A stretch of DNA of 34,401 nt, taken from positions 1 through 34,401 of the forward strand of contig CAZBJX010000023.1 of the NCBI GenBank assembly GCA_964492335.1, read 5' to 3'. Positions within the stretch are counted from its first letter, which is position 1. Every line of letters begins with the position of its first letter. The notes under the pieces are model-generated. The model was not told the origin of the DNA. It did no database searches and saw nothing but the letters and a program-made list of their open reading frames with translations. The DNA is from JAFGCL01 sp964492335. GTDB taxonomy: Bacteria > Chloroflexota > Dehalococcoidia > UBA2247 > RBG-13-53-26. The translations under genes and the position numbers were made by a program. Below, piece by piece: positions 32,573 to 34,401 of the stretch.

Positions 32573-33412
32573 TCACCGGCCGCCGCCCGCCTGCATCCGG
32601 CCACCGGTCCGCCGCGGTGGGCCGGCGGTTGTCCGGTTGCCCCGGCCGGCCCGGCCGTAGGTGATCCCGTTCATCTTGCAGGCCTCAACGCAGCGCAGGC
32701 ACAGGTAGCACTCCTGCTTCAGGTCCTGCGCCCCGGCCTCGTTCGTGGGGCAGGCCTTCTCGCACAGGCCGCAGTCCCGGCAGCTCTCATTCCGCCTCAG
32801 CTTCAGGGCGCTTCCGGCTGCGGCCAGGGACAGGATGGCCCCGTACGGGCAGGCCAGGCGGCAGAACGGCCGGTAGAGGAACACGGACAGCACGACTATG
32901 GCGGCAAAGACCAGGGAGTACCACGTCGGGTCCAGGTAGAAGAAATCGCGCAGCCCCAGGTAGTTCAGCATGCCCAGGGAGAAGCCCAGCGCCAGCACCA
33001 GGAAGGCCCCCAGGGAAACCAGCCGCAAGGCCTGCGCGATCTTCTTGTGGCGCAGCATCAGCTTCCTCCCCGGCAGGCGGTAGACCAGCTCCTGGACCGC
33101 CCCGATGGGGCAGGCATAGCCGCAGAACGACCTCCCGGCCACCAGGGCCATGACCACGAAGAAGAGGAGCGCCGCTCCGGCCAGGGCCACCGGCAGGCCC
33201 AGTTGCTTCGTCTTGCCCAGCAGGAGGACCTGGAACTGGTTCGGCAGCATCGGGGCGAAGACCAGGAACCCCATGAGCACCGCGGCAATGATCAGGACCA
33301 GGCCGGCCCGCCGGTTGAGCTTTCCCCTGAGAAGAAGCACCGTCACCAGGACGGACACCAGCAGCGCGAAGCCCATTCCCACTGCCCTGGGTATGCTTTC
33401 GATAACCATCAC
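32573..33412 (-). CDS. NapH/CcoG-like membrane polyferredoxin
   Basis: 279 residues with about five membrane-spanning segments. It has two Cys-rich membrane-edge motifs, FCGYACPIGA and FCRLACPYGA, and two [4Fe-4S] ferredoxin motifs near the C terminus (CRDCGLCEKACP and CYLCLRCVEACK). Proteins of this NapH/NosR/CcoG group carry electrons from the quinone pool to a partner, but this one has no partner gene of the nap type nearby. It may feed electrons to the flavodiiron protein downstream or to a flavoprotein; this is inference. It starts with a GTG next to an ATG (33409), preceded by GGGAG. The region 33413-33679 holds no recognisable gene. Confidence 0.88.
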   Translation of the reverse strand: MMVIESIPRAVGMGFALLVSVLVTVLLLRGKLNRRAGLVLIIAAVLMGFLVFAPMLPNQFQVLLLGKTKQLGLPVALAGAALLFFVVMALVAGRSFCGYACPIGAVQELVYRLPGRKLMLRHKKIAQALRLVSLGAFLVLALGFSLGMLNYLGLRDFFYLDPTWYSLVFAAIVVLSVFLYRPFCRLACPYGAILSLAAAGSALKLRRNESCRDCGLCEKACPTNEAGAQDLKQECYLCLRCVEACKMNGITYGRAGRGNRTTAGPPRRTGGRMQAGGGR

Positions 33413-33679
33413 ACATCAGCTCCCGTGCCGCCCCCGGCACCACCCGGCCTCAATGATAGGGGAGCAGCTTCCGGGCATCAATGATCTGGATCAGGCAGGG
33501 ATGGCGGGCTCCCGGCGGCCGGCCCGGAAGCCCCCGGTGCCTCGGACCTGCCGCCGGAGGCCGGATATGGGTCGCGGATGATTGATTCGGCCCCTTATAG
33601 ACCGTCGCCGCGGCCAATGGTAGTCTGAGAGCCACTGGGGGCGGGGTGACGGGCGGGCCATCGGCGCGCCCGTCCGGGG

Positions 33680-33701
33680 CGTCTGGACAGCGGTCCAGAC
33701 G
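33680..33701. promoter_or_regulatory. Perfect 9-bp inverted repeat just before the DUF6125-like gene
   Basis: CGTCTGGAC and GTCCAGACG are separated by AGCG (33680-33701). The repeat ends 17 bp before the ATG at 33719, just upstream of the ribosome binding site GGAGG. It is either an operator for a dimeric repressor or an RNA hairpin in the leader. It has no sequence in common with the tandem-palindrome element. Confidence 0.6.
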
Positions 33702-33718
33702 ACATCTGGAGGTCGATC

Positions 33719-34315
33719 ATGCCGGAAATGGATGACTATAGTTGCCCATTCAAGCCTGACCTGACCTTCGACGACTTCTCCAGGGATTTCCTGCTGAAAC
33801 TGGCGACCACCTGGCAATTTGCCTGGCTTCGCATGGCGGACTCCTGGTATGAAGCGGTCAGCCGCAGGTTCGGCCCGGATGCGGCCAACGAGTGCAACCT
33901 GGAGGCCTGGACCTCCATCGCCGAGCAGATCAATCCGAGGCTGGCCAGGGTGGCCGGCATCAAGCTGAATACCGTGCTGGACTCGCTCAAGCTGCTCCAG
34001 TTGCCCCTGGACAACAATATCGGGCCGCTGTACCCGGTGGAATACGATATCAAGGGCCCCAACCACGCGATAATGACCGTCCTTCAGTGCCGCTCCCTCA
34101 TCTACTTCGAGAGGGATGCGCCCCACATGATAGAGCCGGTGTGCCACCGGCTCGAGGAACAGGTGATGAAGGCTTACCTCGTCAACCCCCGGATCAAGGT
34201 GACCCCCCTGAGGCTCCCGCCGCGGAAGAGCCGGGACGAGGTGGCCTGCATCTGGGAGTTCAAGATCGAGGACGCTGAAGGGCTGACGCAGGCAGGCAAT
34301 GGCCGGCCCCGGTAG
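33719..34315 (+). CDS. DUF6125-like protein (formerly annotated as 2-amino-thiazoline-4-carboxylate hydrolase-like)
   Basis: 198 residues with no signal peptide. The sequence FDDFSRDFLLKLATTWQFAWLRMADSWY in the N-terminal half, and YPVEYDIKGPNHAIMTVLQCRSLIYFER followed by CIWEFKIED in the second half, resemble a family annotated either DUF6125 or L-2-amino-thiazoline-4-carboxylic acid hydrolase-like. I recall that family next to FAD-dependent oxidoreductases in Chloroflexi and deltaproteobacteria; this is memory, not a search. Its biochemistry is unknown. GGAGG lies 6 bp before the ATG. A flavoprotein gene begins 50 bp after it on the same strand, so the two are likely partners. Confidence 0.65.
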   Translation: MPEMDDYSCPFKPDLTFDDFSRDFLLKLATTWQFAWLRMADSWYEAVSRRFGPDAANECNLEAWTSIAEQINPRLARVAGIKLNTVLDSLKLLQLPLDNNIGPLYPVEYDIKGPNHAIMTVLQCRSLIYFERDAPHMIEPVCHRLEEQVMKAYLVNPRIKVTPLRLPPRKSRDEVACIWEFKIEDAEGLTQAGNGRPR

Positions 34316-34349
34316 CGGAAACCGGGGATCGGCTGTCGGTTGATTTGGC

Positions 34350-34400
34350 AGGAGGAGGCTAGAAGATGGCAGAGCAGAATTACGATGTAGTAGTCATAGG
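34350..34400. repeat. Right arm of the 51-bp terminal inverted repeat
   Basis: Identical to the reverse complement of 2-52; see the left arm. It starts one base before the GGAGGAGG ribosome binding site and runs to the edge. Confidence 0.95.
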
Positions 34401-34401
34401 T
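34366..34401 (+). CDS. Flavoprotein/NAD(P)-binding oxidoreductase, N-terminal fragment (copy 2)
   Basis: Twelve codons reading MAEQNYDVVVIG, then the window ends. It is the same start as the fragment at 1-36 on the other strand, with one synonymous difference in the last codon (GGT against GGC). It follows the DUF6125-like gene. The Rossmann beginning points to an FAD- or NAD(P)-dependent oxidoreductase; the exact family cannot be seen. Confidence 0.6.
   Translation, partial: MAEQNYDVVVIG

Noticed and set aside
1..34401. Composite transposon bounded by the 51-bp inverted repeats
   Set aside because: There is no transposase or target-site duplication, and the repeats are gene starts with ribosome binding sites, which fits duplicated genes or contig ends better.

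Overview
The window is GC-rich bacterial DNA carrying about 27 genes, almost all of them for acyl-CoA and branched-chain substrate metabolism. Three acyl-CoA dehydrogenases, two CaiB/BaiF-type CoA-transferases, a family I CoA-transferase fused to a GNAT domain, a crotonase, a CoA-binding ligase subunit, two SDRs, an EthD-like protein and a dispersed Liv-type ABC transporter occur with a flavodiiron protein, a NapH-like polyferredoxin and two N-terminal fragments of flavoproteins. This mix resembles anaerobic or microaerophilic subsurface Chloroflexota (Dehalococcoidia-like) genomes, with some deltaproteobacterial lineages as an alternative. The taxonomy is inferred from gene content only. There is no rRNA, tRNA, transposase, integrase, phage gene or CRISPR array.

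Layout, left to right. 1-2063 (minus): start of a flavoprotein gene, a double-module Lrp/AsnC regulator and an AcuB-like CBS protein. 2104-3285 (minus): acyl-CoA dehydrogenase. 3692-7252 (plus): SDR, LivG, LivF, EthD-like, SDR, closed by a strong bidirectional hairpin. 7340-11537 (minus): large repeat-bearing lipoprotein, NarL-type response regulator and PAS-PAS histidine kinase. 11866-13377 (plus): sulfatase-fold protein without the catalytic residues. 13448-17297 (minus): two-subunit acyl-CoA dehydrogenase and a Liv-type binding lipoprotein. 17668-23462 (plus): two CoA-transferases, a degenerate acyl-CoA synthetase, LivH and LivM. 23482-29098 (minus): crotonase, chemoreceptor, CoA-transferase/GNAT fusion and a small zinc-finger protein. 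29359-30828 (plus): CoA-binding ligase. 30812-33412 (minus): cupin, flavodiiron protein, polyferredoxin. 33719-34401 (plus): DUF6125-like protein and the start of a second flavoprotein gene.

Two patterns stand out. First, a 44-bp oriented element made of two tandem palindromes (GTCAG-N7-CTGAC, exactly 23 bp apart) occurs in intergenic DNA at 3425, 11719, 17478 and 24428, with a diverged fifth copy at 15914. It lies upstream of the acyl-CoA dehydrogenases, SDR/Liv operon, kinase, sulfatase-like gene, CoA-transferases and crotonase, so it looks like the operator of one regulon that ties the window together. Second, the two ends of the window carry the same 51 bp in inverted orientation, covering the ribosome binding site and first codons of two outward-facing flavoprotein genes that both start MAEQNYDVVVIG. 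Several proteins also look like pseudoenzymes or non-catalytic partners: the sulfatase-like protein, the acyl-CoA synthetase fragment, one dehydrogenase subunit and one CoA-transferase.
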